Shown here piece by piece: positions 1 to 6,924 of a stretch of 13,494 nucleotides of DNA. The notes under the pieces were generated by a model. The model made no database searches. It saw only the letters and a list, made by a program, of their open reading frames with translations, and was not told where the DNA came from. The stretch covers positions 1 through 13,494 of the forward strand of contig WHTL01000074.1 in NCBI GenBank assembly GCA_009377735.1. The letters run 5' to 3'. This DNA is from Acidimicrobiia bacterium. GTDB taxonomy: Bacteria > Actinomycetota > Acidimicrobiia > Spongiisociales > ZC4RG35. How positions within the stretch are numbered: position 1 is the first letter of the stretch; every line of letters begins with the position of its first letter. A program made the translations under genes and the position numbers.

Positions 1-135
1 AGTCTCGCCGGGCCTAGACGCCGCTTGCTGCGTCCTCGTCCTAGACGCACCGCATTGGGTGCGCCTTCGTCCTGCGTCCTTGCCATCGACGCCGATGCCT
101 CGGCGACACCGCGGCATCAATTCAAGGACACACCA
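1..135. other. Unassigned repetitive window edge downstream of thpR
   Basis: No gene can be assigned here. The segment is GC-rich and repetitive. The hexamer CGTCCT occurs four times (31-36, 37-42, 68-73, 75-80), CCTAGACGC twice (13-21, 40-48) and CTGCGTCCT twice (28-36, 72-80). A 6-bp hairpin CGCACC/GGTGCG with a 6-nt loop spans 46-63, but no T-run follows it on either strand, so it is not a typical terminator. On the minus strand two overlapping frames stay open to the window edge, one from an ATG at 86 and one from an ATG at 117. Neither has a Shine-Dalgarno sequence or a recognisable product. Either could be the start of the next gene of the minus-strand cluster. Confidence 0.4.
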
Positions 136-669
136 CTAGCCGTCCAGCGAAAAGCCAGCGAGCCGTTCGTATCGTGCCGGACCCCCACCCAGATGACTCT
201 CCAGGAGGACCACTTCGTCGACCTTCCACACAAGATCCGTGAAACTGACCTCTGTCAGACTGCGAACATCGCGGGGTGGTCTCACTCGCGACAGCGTGAG
301 GTGGGGCCGGAAAGGTCGTTCCTCTCGGCCGAGACCGGCGGAGACGGCCGAATCCTCCACGACTGACGCCAGCCGCTCCAGTGGCTCGCTGCCCGTGTCG
401 ATACCAACCCACACGACGGTGGCCTTGCCTGGACCGGGAAACGCTCCCAAGCTGCCCAGGCCCATCCGGAAGCCACCGCCCAGCGGTGTCATATCCAGGT
501 TGGCCATCCAACGATCAAGGCCCACCTCGTCGAGGTCCCCTACGAAACGCAGCGTGATGTGTCGGTTCTCGGGCGGCGTCTGCTTACCCGGAATATCGAG
601 AGGACCGAGACGTTCGCTCAGGGCCATACCGATCTCAGGTGGTGGCGACACCGCCGCAAACACCCTCAC
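136..669 (-). CDS. thpR: RNA 2',3'-cyclic phosphodiesterase (2H phosphoesterase), ThpR/LigT family
   Basis: This is a 177-residue cytoplasmic 2H-superfamily protein. The family opens 2',3'-cyclic phosphates on RNA, and older annotations call it 2'-5' RNA ligase. Both signature HxTx motifs are visible: HITL at residues 37-40 and HLTL at 123-126, about 86 residues apart as the two-lobed fold requires. Length is normal for the family. I chose the GTG at 669 because the protein then begins VRVFAAVSPPPEI, which matches the family's usual short N-terminus. That GTG also overlaps the cinA stop in a GTGA arrangement. An in-frame ATG at 708 would add 13 residues lying inside cinA and looks spurious. 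No good Shine-Dalgarno sequence is seen, so translation is probably coupled to cinA. The biological substrate in bacteria is uncertain. Confidence 0.9.
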   Translation of the reverse strand: MRVFAAVSPPPEIGMALSERLGPLDIPGKQTPPENRHITLRFVGDLDEVGLDRWMANLDMTPLGGGFRMGLGSLGAFPGPGKATVVWVGIDTGSEPLERLASVVEDSAVSAGLGREERPFRPHLTLSRVRPPRDVRSLTEVSFTDLVWKVDEVVLLESHLGGGPARYERLAGFSLDG

Positions 670-1907
670 TGGCCATCCCACCAAACCCCGGAGACGGCGA
701 GTCGACACAAATGGAGTGCCCGACTGGTGGCGAATGCGCGGACACGCTCTCGGTCACCGAGAAAACGGAAGGTGCGGGAGCGTCCCTCTTCAGGAGTCAC
801 CACCGCCATGACCACCGTGCCCGGAGGCTGTTCCTGAGAGGTGGGGCCCGCTTCACCGGTTAGGGATACGGCAACATCCACACCCAGGGCAACGATGGCA
901 CCTCTTGCCATCGCCAGTGCTGTCTTCTCTGACACTACCCCGTCAGAGAGATCGCCCACCGAGAGCAGCCGCTCCTTCACATCGGTGTGGTAGGCGACGA
1001 TCGCCCCTCGGAACACATCAGACGCACCCGCTACCGATGTGATGCGCGCCCCAACCGATCCGCCGGTGAGAGACTCTGCCGTTCCCAGCGTCCAACCCCG
1101 TTCTCTGAGGAGTCGGTGGAGCACGGACTCTATCGACTCGCCATCAGTGGCAAACACCGCGCTCCCCAGCCTGTCACGGACCTCTCCTTCCAGGGGCTCG
1201 ATGAGTCGGAGTGCCGCCTCCTCGTCCTCTGCCTTTGCGGTGAGACGCACCTTGGTCTCACCCGCCGATGCAAGAAACGCGATCGAGGGATTCACGGACT
1301 CCTCGAAACGGTCGTCGAGCAACTCCCCCACCCGGGACTCCCCCAGTCCCCAGGTGTGGAGGACACGCGACAGGAGAACCCCGTTGCCGCCGGCGACATC
1401 GGCTAGCCGTGGCAGCACGTGGTCCTCCAGGAGAAGCTCCATCTCGGGAGGGACACCTGGAAGCGCAAAGACGAGGACGCCATCGTGGTCGAGGACCAAT
1501 CCCGGTGCCGACCCCCGCGGATTGGGGAGCATCTCGGCGCCGTCGGGGTAATCGGCCTGTTGCAAGTTGGAGAGGGGCATCTCCGAGCCCATGGTCTCAT
1601 ACCGCTCTCTCAGGGCGGCGACATAGGCCTCCGACCTCAGGAGGGGGCGCCCCGTGGCATCGGATATAGCCTCGCGGGTTAGATCATCCCTGGTAGGTCC
1701 GAGACCACCGGTGAGAATCACGGCGTCGCTGCGTCCCAGGGCGGTCCGGATGACGTCCGAGAGACGATTCAGATTGTCGCCCACGACCTGGCGGTGGGTG
1801 CAGTCCAACCCCGATTCTGTGAGACGGCTGGCGATGTGGGTGGCGTTGGTATTCCCAATCTGTCCGAGGAGCAACTCGGTGCCAACGGCGATGATCTCAA
1901 CGATCAA
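666..1907 (-). CDS. cinA: CinA: competence/damage-inducible protein with nicotinamide-nucleotide amidase domain
   Basis: This is a 413-residue two-domain protein of the usual CinA length. The N-terminal half is the MoCF-biosynthesis-like domain (COG1058), with VGTELLLGQI near residues 8-17 and TGGLGPTRDD at 66-75. The C-terminal half is the CinA/PncC domain, with AESLTGG at 277-283, which carries the likely nucleophilic serine, and TGEAGP at 350-355. The family deamidates nicotinamide mononucleotide to nicotinate mononucleotide in pyridine-nucleotide salvage. In some bacteria cinA sits next to recA and is linked to competence. I chose the TTG at 1907, giving LIVEIIAVGTELL, because it overlaps the rimO stop by 4 nt (TTGA) and fits the family N-terminus. 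The in-frame ATG at 1982 would add 25 Arg/Gly/Ser-rich residues encoded inside rimO. The stop overlaps the thpR start. Confidence 0.93.
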   Translation of the reverse strand: MIVEIIAVGTELLLGQIGNTNATHIASRLTESGLDCTHRQVVGDNLNRLSDVIRTALGRSDAVILTGGLGPTRDDLTREAISDATGRPLLRSEAYVAALRERYETMGSEMPLSNLQQADYPDGAEMLPNPRGSAPGLVLDHDGVLVFALPGVPPEMELLLEDHVLPRLADVAGGNGVLLSRVLHTWGLGESRVGELLDDRFEESVNPSIAFLASAGETKVRLTAKAEDEEAALRLIEPLEGEVRDRLGSAVFATDGESIESVLHRLLRERGWTLGTAESLTGGSVGARITSVAGASDVFRGAIVAYHTDVKERLLSVGDLSDGVVSEKTALAMARGAIVALGVDVAVSLTGEAGPTSQEQPPGTVVMAVVTPEEGRSRTFRFLGDRERVRAFATSRALHLCRLAVSGVWWDGQ

Positions 1908-3238
1908 GAGGGTGCTACCCCGCCGACAACCCGACCCTCGAGATCGGGACCGTAGACATCCACGATCTCGGTACGAACCCATTCCCTGGGAACACCCCGG
2001 TCGAGACGGATGAGCCCGTCGATGTCGGGTGCCTCTCGATAGCTGCGACCAACCGCGATGCCGTCTTCAACCCGATCGACCAGTACGTCGCGGATCATAC
2101 CGACCGTGTCGAGATTGTTGCCCTCGGTGATCTGTTCCTGCAGAGCGGTGAGATGCCGAAGCCGCTCGTTGACGACATCGCGGGGAACCATATCCTCCAA
2201 CTCCGCAGCCGGGGTGCCCTCCTCTGCCGAGTACGGGAAGAAACCACCCCAATCGAGTCGTACCTCGTCTACAAAGGAAACCAGTTCCTCAAAGTCCTCC
2301 TCGGTCTCGCCGGGGAAACCCACGATGAAACTGGACCGCAGGGCGGCCTCGGGGGCTGCGGCCCGTATTATCCCGGTCAGCTCGAGATACTTGTCCCGGC
2401 CACCGGGACGTTTCATCCCCCGGAGCAATCGGGTGCTGGAGTGCTGCAAAGACAGATCGAAATAGGAAGCGACCTTGGGGTTGTCGGCCATCTCGGCGAT
2501 GAGCTCGGGACGGATCTCCCGTGGGTAGAGATAGAGGAGGCGCATCCTTTTGAGGCCGTCGACCTCGGAGAGGGATTCGAGCAGGTCGACGATCGTCGGC
2601 TTGCGCGGGGCATCATCGAGATCCCGGCCAAATGCTGCCAGGTCCTGGGCTACCAGCACCACCTCGGAGACCCCACCTCCCACAAGACGCTCTACCTCGG
2701 TCCGGATTTCGATGGGACGCCGGGACCGCTGTTTGCCACGGATCAGAGGTATGGCGCAAAAGGTACATGGTTTGTCGCACCCCTCCGCCACCTTTACATA
2801 GGCGAATGGTGTGCTCGATGCGGGACGGTCGACGACATGGAGTATGTCCATCGTGGGTCGTCGGCGCACTTCAACCGGGTGCCAGCTCGTCATCCGATCG
2901 AGGGTTCCCACCAGCTCGCCGTAGCGATCCAGGCCCAACACGGCATCGACTTCTGGGAGGGCGTTCTCCACCTCCACTCCGAATCTCTGTGCCATGCATC
3001 CCAGCACGACGGTGCGGGCATCGGAGCGCTTTTGACCATCGAGTTCGAGGATGGTCTCGACAGATTCCCGACGAGCATCTTCGATGAAGGCGCAGGTGTT
3101 CACCATCACGATGTCGGCGTCACTGGCGTCATCGGTGGCGGCGTAACCCGCCTCGGCCAACATGACCTCAACCTTCTCGGAGTCGACCTGGTTTTTGGCA
3201 CATCCGAGCGTGGATAGGAAGTAAGTGGGTGCAGTCAC
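1904..3238 (-). CDS. rimO: Ribosomal protein S12 methylthiotransferase RimO
   Basis: This 444-residue radical-SAM enzyme adds a methylthio group to the conserved aspartate of ribosomal protein S12 (Asp88 in E. coli numbering). The N-terminal UPF0004 domain holds its three cluster cysteines at C13 (LGCAKNQVDSE), C49 (NTCAFIEDA) and C81 (LGCMAQR). The radical-SAM core carries CxxxCxxC at C154, C158 and C161 (CDKPCTFCAIP). QHSSTRLLRGMKRPG and the SSFIVGFPGETEEDF stretch follow, and a TRAM-like C-terminal segment ends the protein. The YxSTLGCAKNQVDSE start and the domain length favour RimO over the related tRNA enzyme MiaB. The start is GTG at 3238, and no convincing Shine-Dalgarno sequence precedes it. 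The sulfotransferase stop lies 16 nt upstream and cinA overlaps the 3' end, so it sits mid-operon. All catalytic residues appear intact. Confidence 0.95.
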   Translation of the reverse strand: MTAPTYFLSTLGCAKNQVDSEKVEVMLAEAGYAATDDASDADIVMVNTCAFIEDARRESVETILELDGQKRSDARTVVLGCMAQRFGVEVENALPEVDAVLGLDRYGELVGTLDRMTSWHPVEVRRRPTMDILHVVDRPASSTPFAYVKVAEGCDKPCTFCAIPLIRGKQRSRRPIEIRTEVERLVGGGVSEVVLVAQDLAAFGRDLDDAPRKPTIVDLLESLSEVDGLKRMRLLYLYPREIRPELIAEMADNPKVASYFDLSLQHSSTRLLRGMKRPGGRDKYLELTGIIRAAAPEAALRSSFIVGFPGETEEDFEELVSFVDEVRLDWGGFFPYSAEEGTPAAELEDMVPRDVVNERLRHLTALQEQITEGNNLDTVGMIRDVLVDRVEDGIAVGRSYREAPDIDGLIRLDRGVPREWVRTEIVDVYGPDLEGRVVGGVAPS

Positions 3239-3254
3239 GAAAAGATCAACAACA

Positions 3255-4253
3255 TCATCTCAGGGCGTCGGCAGCATCGGGTGGGATCGGCAAACAGGAT
3301 ACGCCATCATCGGACATGCTCCTGTATCGCTTTCGATACTCCTTGTCGATGCGGACGCTATCGTCCCTGTCGGTGTCATCTCGCCATCGTCCCACATTTG
3401 CATCATCGGTAGTCATCGACGACTCAAAGTAGCGCCGGACGAGATCGGGTTTTGTCGCCAGCACCAACTCCAGGAGGGAATTGAGCGTCTTCTCCCGCTC
3501 GCGTAGCACCAAGTCCTCGAGCCTGATGGTGAGCATCCGAGTTGGGTCGGCTCTACCGGTAGCCACATCGGCGGCGCGCATTCGCTTCTCCCACCAATCG
3601 AATGTCTCGTCCCAGGTGGACGGGCCCCACGACCGCTTGATCGTGCTGGCAGCCACATCCCGCCCGTCCCGAACTACGTGGACCACCCTGGACTGGGGAA
3701 ACACCCGATGGAGGGTATCGGCCTGACTGGCATTATCGGGTGTCGTCTCGACCCATCGAGTGGCACCGCGTCCGAGGGCGTAGGGATCCACGAGCTGTCG
3801 CATGTAGGTGGCGAGGGCACGGGGTAGATCATCATCGGCGAGTCGGACAAGTTCCTTGGTTGCCAGATTGAGTTCGTGACGGGCGACGAGGAGGCACAGC
3901 CCCTTGACGGAACCGGACGCCCCCCTGATGTCATACCACCTGTCACGGACTCGCTCCCCAAATTCCTGTGGTGTCTCCTCCCCTCCGAGGACGTCCCGAA
4001 AGCCGGCATCCGAGGCATGGAACCGAAGTTCGGTGGGGATGGTCACAATATCGGGATCGTGATTGAAGAGACGACCGACCACCCATGTCCCACTGCGACC
4101 GGTGCCACCCACGAATATGGGACCCGGGTGGTTGATATCGTGGTCGGCCGTGACATTATATCGGGCCAGTTGGGCGCGGAGCCGTCGCACCTCTGCCTCC
4201 AGGGTCTTTGCTCGTTCCGCCCACCCGTCAGAGGTCACGGTGTCATTGGGCAT
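3255..4253 (-). CDS. PAPS-dependent sulfotransferase family protein
   Basis: This is a 332-residue protein if started at the ATG at 4253. The 5'-phosphosulfate-binding loop GGTGRSGTW is at residues 49-57. The 3'-phosphate-binding segment VVHVVRDGRDVAASTIK is at 190-206, with the expected Arg and Ser. VGRWRDD at 287-293 resembles the conserved C-terminal motif of the family. Residues 15-30 look like a short amphipathic helix or coil. Such enzymes move sulfate from PAPS to sugars, lipids or other acceptors, and the acceptor cannot be read from sequence. No signal peptide is visible. An upstream in-frame ATG at 4349 is less likely because it lies in the loop of a strong hairpin, has pyrimidines instead of a Shine-Dalgarno sequence, and encodes a low-complexity lead. 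It is the first gene of the cluster leading into rimO, with a 16-nt gap. Confidence 0.85.
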   Translation of the reverse strand: MPNDTVTSDGWAERAKTLEAEVRRLRAQLARYNVTADHDINHPGPIFVGGTGRSGTWVVGRLFNHDPDIVTIPTELRFHASDAGFRDVLGGEETPQEFGERVRDRWYDIRGASGSVKGLCLLVARHELNLATKELVRLADDDLPRALATYMRQLVDPYALGRGATRWVETTPDNASQADTLHRVFPQSRVVHVVRDGRDVAASTIKRSWGPSTWDETFDWWEKRMRAADVATGRADPTRMLTIRLEDLVLREREKTLNSLLELVLATKPDLVRRYFESSMTTDDANVGRWRDDTDRDDSVRIDKEYRKRYRSMSDDGVSCLPIPPDAADALR

Positions 4254-4469
4254 CGGGTGGTGTCGTCTCTGGGGCACACCAGTCTCGGCGGTCGCGTCGT
4301 GAGCTGGCCGCGGAGGTGCCTCCCTCGACCGAGCCCACTCCCCCCTCATTCGAGGGGGGAGAAAAAAGATAGGACAGCACGATGGTCACAGTGGCCCATC
4401 GTATGTCGCCTGGAACGATGTTTGCTAGCAGCGCGTGTATAAACATATGCGCCGATACACTCGATCGCT
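4254..4469. other. Divergent intergenic region between sulfotransferase and lipoprotein genes
   Basis: This 216-nt non-coding stretch should hold promoters for both divergent genes. On the plus strand TATAAA at 4438-4443 could be a -10 element for the lipoprotein, but no matching -35 is visible. On the minus strand TACGAT (4403 down to 4398) and TATCTT (4372 down to 4367) fit the TANNNT pattern for the sulfotransferase cluster, also without a clear -35. A perfect hairpin sits at 4338-4361 and is listed separately. Promoter assignments here are guesses. Confidence 0.35.
4338..4361. repeat. Perfect 10-bp inverted repeat with 4-nt loop
   Basis: CTCCCCCCTC (4338-4347) and GAGGGGGGAG (4352-4361) pair perfectly around the loop ATTC. 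A run of six A follows on the plus strand (4362-4367), so the minus strand reads a T-run before the stem and not after it. This is the wrong order for an intrinsic terminator on either strand. It probably lies in the 5' leader of the sulfotransferase-rimO-cinA-thpR cluster, about 85 nt before the chosen start. It could act on the mRNA leader or as a protein or cruciform site. The function is not known. Confidence 0.7.
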
Positions 4470-5138
4470 GTGAGGATTTCCACGATTTCCCTGTTAAGCA
4501 TCTTGTGCCTGATCGTGGGGTGCGGTGCCGACGGATCATCCAGCACGTTGGTCGAGACAACTGAGACGGCACCTGCCACGACGACACCCTTCACCATTGC
4601 ACCGTCGACCTCAGTGGCCGACTCCACGGCGCCATCGACCACCGGCCCGACCTCGTCGTCCACAACGGCACCCCAGGATGCCGGTTCCTTTGCCGGTCCG
4701 GTGATCGGCACCCCTCAGATGGTCGAAGACGCCAGCTTCTGTTCGATAATCCCCACCGGAGACGACAGCCTCAGCGGCACCGGCTTTGGAAAGGCGGCCG
4801 GTCCCGCCACCCCGATATCGTCCACAGTGCCCGGGGAGCCCGCCTGCATCCTCTCTGGCTCCAACGTCGGTGAGATCTCGTTCGCAATCTCGCCCTTGGA
4901 GGACCTGCAAGGTGACATCTCCCCCGACGGGTCCTGGTCCCTGATCGACGGGAACACCTCATACCTCTACTGCAGCGAGGAAGAGGCCGGTGAGCCGGGA
5001 TGCGCTCTCCTCACCGTCATCGACGACGAGAATGCCCTGACCGTCTTCGTATTCCTCCCCACCAACGACCTGGCGAATCTGGGAGAGACCACCCTTCAGG
5101 TCGGCGAGTTAGCCATGGAGAACCTTCCCGACCAGTAG
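4470..5138 (+). CDS. Putative secreted lipoprotein of unknown function
   Basis: This is a 222-residue protein starting with GTG. A short signal peptide (MRISTISLLSILCLIVGC) has the lipobox IVGC with the lipidated cysteine at residue 18. The n-region carries only one Arg, which is short but acceptable. Residues 24-70 form a Thr/Ser/Pro/Ala-rich linker typical of actinobacterial surface lipoproteins. The C-terminal part (about 75-222) has four cysteines, C91, C126, C168 and C178, suggesting two disulfides in a small extracytoplasmic domain. The layout recalls DUF3558-type lipoproteins, but I cannot confirm membership. It is transcribed away from the sulfotransferase cluster and ends 3 nt from the end of the convergent flavin-reductase gene. 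No close Shine-Dalgarno sequence is seen. Confidence 0.75.
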   Translation: MRISTISLLSILCLIVGCGADGSSSTLVETTETAPATTTPFTIAPSTSVADSTAPSTTGPTSSSTTAPQDAGSFAGPVIGTPQMVEDASFCSIIPTGDDSLSGTGFGKAAGPATPISSTVPGEPACILSGSNVGEISFAISPLEDLQGDISPDGSWSLIDGNTSYLYCSEEEAGEPGCALLTVIDDENALTVFVFLPTNDLANLGETTLQVGELAMENLPDQ

Positions 5139-5141
5139 CAA

Positions 5142-5651
5142 TCAGAAGGTTCGGTAGCTTCCCCGGAAGTGGATGAGGGGGTCGGTGAGGTCGCTCAACT
5201 CCAGATCCTCGATTTCTCCCACGATCAATACCTGCTCTCCGGTCGGACGCGTCTCGACATGGCTACAGAAGACAACGTCGGAGACGTCGGTGAGACGTGG
5301 CCCCCAGGGAGTCTGGGCGTGTTCAACCACGGCGAACAGACCGCCGGGTGACGGTCTGATTAGAGCGAAGGTGTCGGCCAGACTCCTTTGGCCGGAGTCG
5401 AGCAGATGGACCACGAAGGCGCCGGACCCTTCGATCGTGGTCACCAAGTCGGCATCGGGACCGACGGCGACCACACAAAGGGGAACCTCGCCTTCTACCA
5501 CCATGATGGATGCGACGGTGAGACCGGTCATCGTCGTTCCCTCCCCCGACGTGGCCACGGTCACACCGGCAGCGATTCGCCCACGGAGACGTCGTACCGG
5601 ATCGCGTTTCTCCAACGGGGTCGCGAAAGGATGGTCCGAGTGGATATTCAC
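5142..5651 (-). CDS. Flavin reductase-domain (FMN-binding split-barrel) protein
   Basis: This 169-residue single-domain protein matches the flavin-reductase-like split-barrel family. Family features visible are GRIAAGVTVATSG around residues 24-36, TGLTVASIMVV at 42-52, GPDADLVTTIEGSGAFVVHLL at 64-84, SLADTFA at 90-96, a central C129 in VVFCSHVE, and the C-terminal HFRGSY at 161-166. Such proteins bind FMN or FAD and often supply reduced flavin to a partner monooxygenase. No monooxygenase gene lies in this window, so the partner and role are unknown. The start is a GTG at 5651, with no alternative nearby and no clear Shine-Dalgarno sequence. It follows the PHP phosphatase by 53 nt on the same strand and is probably cotranscribed with it. 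It is convergent with the lipoprotein gene ending at 5138. Confidence 0.85.
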   Translation of the reverse strand: MNIHSDHPFATPLEKRDPVRRLRGRIAAGVTVATSGEGTTMTGLTVASIMVVEGEVPLCVVAVGPDADLVTTIEGSGAFVVHLLDSGQRSLADTFALIRPSPGGLFAVVEHAQTPWGPRLTDVSDVVFCSHVETRPTGEQVLIVGEIEDLELSDLTDPLIHFRGSYRTF

Positions 5652-5704
5652 CTAGCGATGGTAAGCAGACTCCGACCGCGTCCCATACAACTGACCACTC
5701 CGGA

Positions 5705-6583
5705 TCAGAGGACTATCTCGGTGGGGCTTCGTCTATCAAAGTGGAGTTTCGCCGTGTATCCGGCATCCCTGGCAGCCGAGACGACTTGGTCGTGGGCATA
5801 TCCCGCTTCCTCTGGTCTGTGCCCATCGGACGCCAGAGTTATGGGGACCCCGGCCTCCTGGAACATCCTGAGGAAAATCGGTGACGGGTAGATCTCCCCT
5901 ACCGGCTTGCGCAGACCCTGGGAGGACACTTCAACCGCCATACCCGACGACACCGCTGCCTCGATGACGCTGGCGTACAGCTCCAGGGGCTCGCTGACGG
6001 GGCGATAGCCGTACTTCTTCACGACGTCGACATGGGCGAGGACATCCACCGAACCCGAGGCGGCCAACTCGGCCTCGAGCGCGAAGTACTGCTCCCAGGC
6101 CGTGTCGATCCCCCGGCGCTCGAATTCCACGGTCGACCCCTCCGAGTCGACAGACCAACCCCCCACCCAGTGGACCGAACCAATCAGGAAGTCCCACGGA
6201 TACGGTGCGATGAGTTCGAGCACAGCATCGATGGTCTCGGGGAAGAAGTCCACCTCGAGACCCAGCTTGACCGGTAGGCCCCTTTCCTTGGCAGCAACGA
6301 TCTCGGTGACGTACCCCTCCAGCGAGAGCCCCTGGTCGGTCCTGACCATTTCCTCGGTGAATTTCGCCGTGTCAGGGTCGGTGCCGTCCTCCCAGAAACG
6401 ACCCAACACCGGTTGCGCCTCGGCGCATCGATAGAGGTGCTCCGTGAATCCCAGTTCTCCTCCACCTCGTCGCATCAAGGTTTCGACATAGGCTTCGATA
6501 TGACCCGCCGGATACTCCCCTACCGGTGGCCCGGGCCGATCGTCGTCGGCGTGGGGATGGAGATGGAGGTGGTAGTCAGACAT
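5705..6583 (-). CDS. PHP-domain phosphatase, histidinol-phosphatase (HisJ/HisK) type
   Basis: This 292-residue protein carries a full PHP metal centre. The ligands are DYHLH at residues 3-7 (H5, H7), GFTEH at 45-49 (E48, H49), LGLEVDF at 107-113 (E110), IGSVHW at 134-139 (H138), LAHVDVVKKYG at 182-192 (H184, D186) and ASDGH at 251-255 (D253, H255). This spacing and the GLEVDF and IGSVHW signatures match the histidinol-phosphate phosphatase branch of the PHP family, which makes histidinol in histidine synthesis. No other his gene is present, so a different phosphoester substrate is possible. The ATG at 6583 lies 2 nt after the stop of the small upstream gene with no Shine-Dalgarno sequence, suggesting translational coupling. 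The flavin-reductase gene follows. Confidence 0.85.
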   Translation of the reverse strand: MSDYHLHLHPHADDDRPGPPVGEYPAGHIEAYVETLMRRGGGELGFTEHLYRCAEAQPVLGRFWEDGTDPDTAKFTEEMVRTDQGLSLEGYVTEIVAAKERGLPVKLGLEVDFFPETIDAVLELIAPYPWDFLIGSVHWVGGWSVDSEGSTVEFERRGIDTAWEQYFALEAELAASGSVDVLAHVDVVKKYGYRPVSEPLELYASVIEAAVSSGMAVEVSSQGLRKPVGEIYPSPIFLRMFQEAGVPITLASDGHRPEEAGYAHDQVVSAARDAGYTAKLHFDRRSPTEIVL

Positions 6584-6585
6584 GC

Positions 6586-6834
6586 TTACGGTCGTACCGA
6601 GTCGACCAGACCATCGAGGTCGGATCCGATGAGCGCGTCGGCAAGCCCATTCCAGGTTGCCTGGGTGATCTCCTCGTCATTTTCCAGCTCCGTGGCGGCA
6701 TAGTGGACGGCGTCGATGATTGCGCCATGCCCGCTTGCGGCGGGATTCATACCCGAGATCGCGATCCTGGCACCGACGTGATCTCCCCGACCCAATGCCT
6801 GGATCGCCTCCTCAATGTCGGGTTCCGGATTCAT
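6586..6834 (-). CDS. Small conserved-looking protein of unknown function
   Basis: I do not recognise this protein. It has 82 residues from the ATG at 6834, is acidic, and is probably mostly helical (PDIEEAIQALGRGDH near the N-terminus, AIIDAVHYAATELENDEEITQA in the middle). It has no cysteines, signal peptide or membrane segment. It is supported by its position: the stop is 2 nt before the PHP phosphatase start on the same strand. The ATG at 6834 is chosen because a TATTGT -10-like element ends 7 nt upstream, which would give a leaderless mRNA. In-frame ATGs at 6903 and 6942 would add 23 or 36 residues, and the 6942 start would run past the divergent lipoprotein start. A partner or regulator of the phosphatase is possible but not shown. 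Confidence 0.55.
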   Translation of the reverse strand: MNPEPDIEEAIQALGRGDHVGARIAISGMNPAASGHGAIIDAVHYAATELENDEEITQATWNGLADALIGSDLDGLVDSVRP

Positions 6835-6841
6835 GGTGGGC

Positions 6842-6847
6842 ACAATA
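6842..6847 (-). promoter_or_regulatory. Candidate -10 element for leaderless transcription of the 6834 gene
   Basis: Read on the minus strand the hexamer is TATTGT, a TANNNT match, followed by 7 nt and then the ATG at 6834. This is the distance expected when the A of the start codon is the first transcribed base, which is common in actinobacteria. No -35 element is visible. The claim rests on spacing alone. Confidence 0.35.
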
Positions 6848-6924
6848 TCGAGTCCGTCCGCAAAGCGAGAGCCGACGATGGGTGGCAGTGAATGGAATCG
6901 CATCGAGAGGCAGCCGGACTGACG

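Noticed and set aside
1..110. CRISPR-like array or tandem repeat locus
   Set aside because: The repeated units are 6-9 nt with irregular spacing and there are no spacer-repeat units of CRISPR size.
350..356. CinA amidase motif TGEAGPTSQEQPPGTV (gene 666-1907, residues 350-365) as a sign of an inactive enzyme
   Set aside because: It lacks the Gly-rich run of many bacterial CinA proteins, but to my recollection actinobacterial members often have a similar variant here, and the AESLTGG nucleophile motif is intact. The positions given are protein residues.
2153..3217. 354-codon open frame on the plus strand opposite rimO
   Set aside because: It is fully antisense to an intact rimO with all cluster cysteines, has no recognisable domain, and is explained by high-GC codon bias suppressing stops.
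4338..4361. Hairpin as an intrinsic terminator
   Set aside because: The T-run precedes the stem on the minus strand and no T-run follows on either strand; it also lies between divergent genes, where no terminator is needed.
6892..6924. Longer start for the duplicated-domain lipoprotein
   Set aside because: It would place 11 extra residues ahead of an already adequate basic n-region; the ATG at 6925 gives a normal signal peptide, although the 6892 ATG does have a GGTGG nearby.
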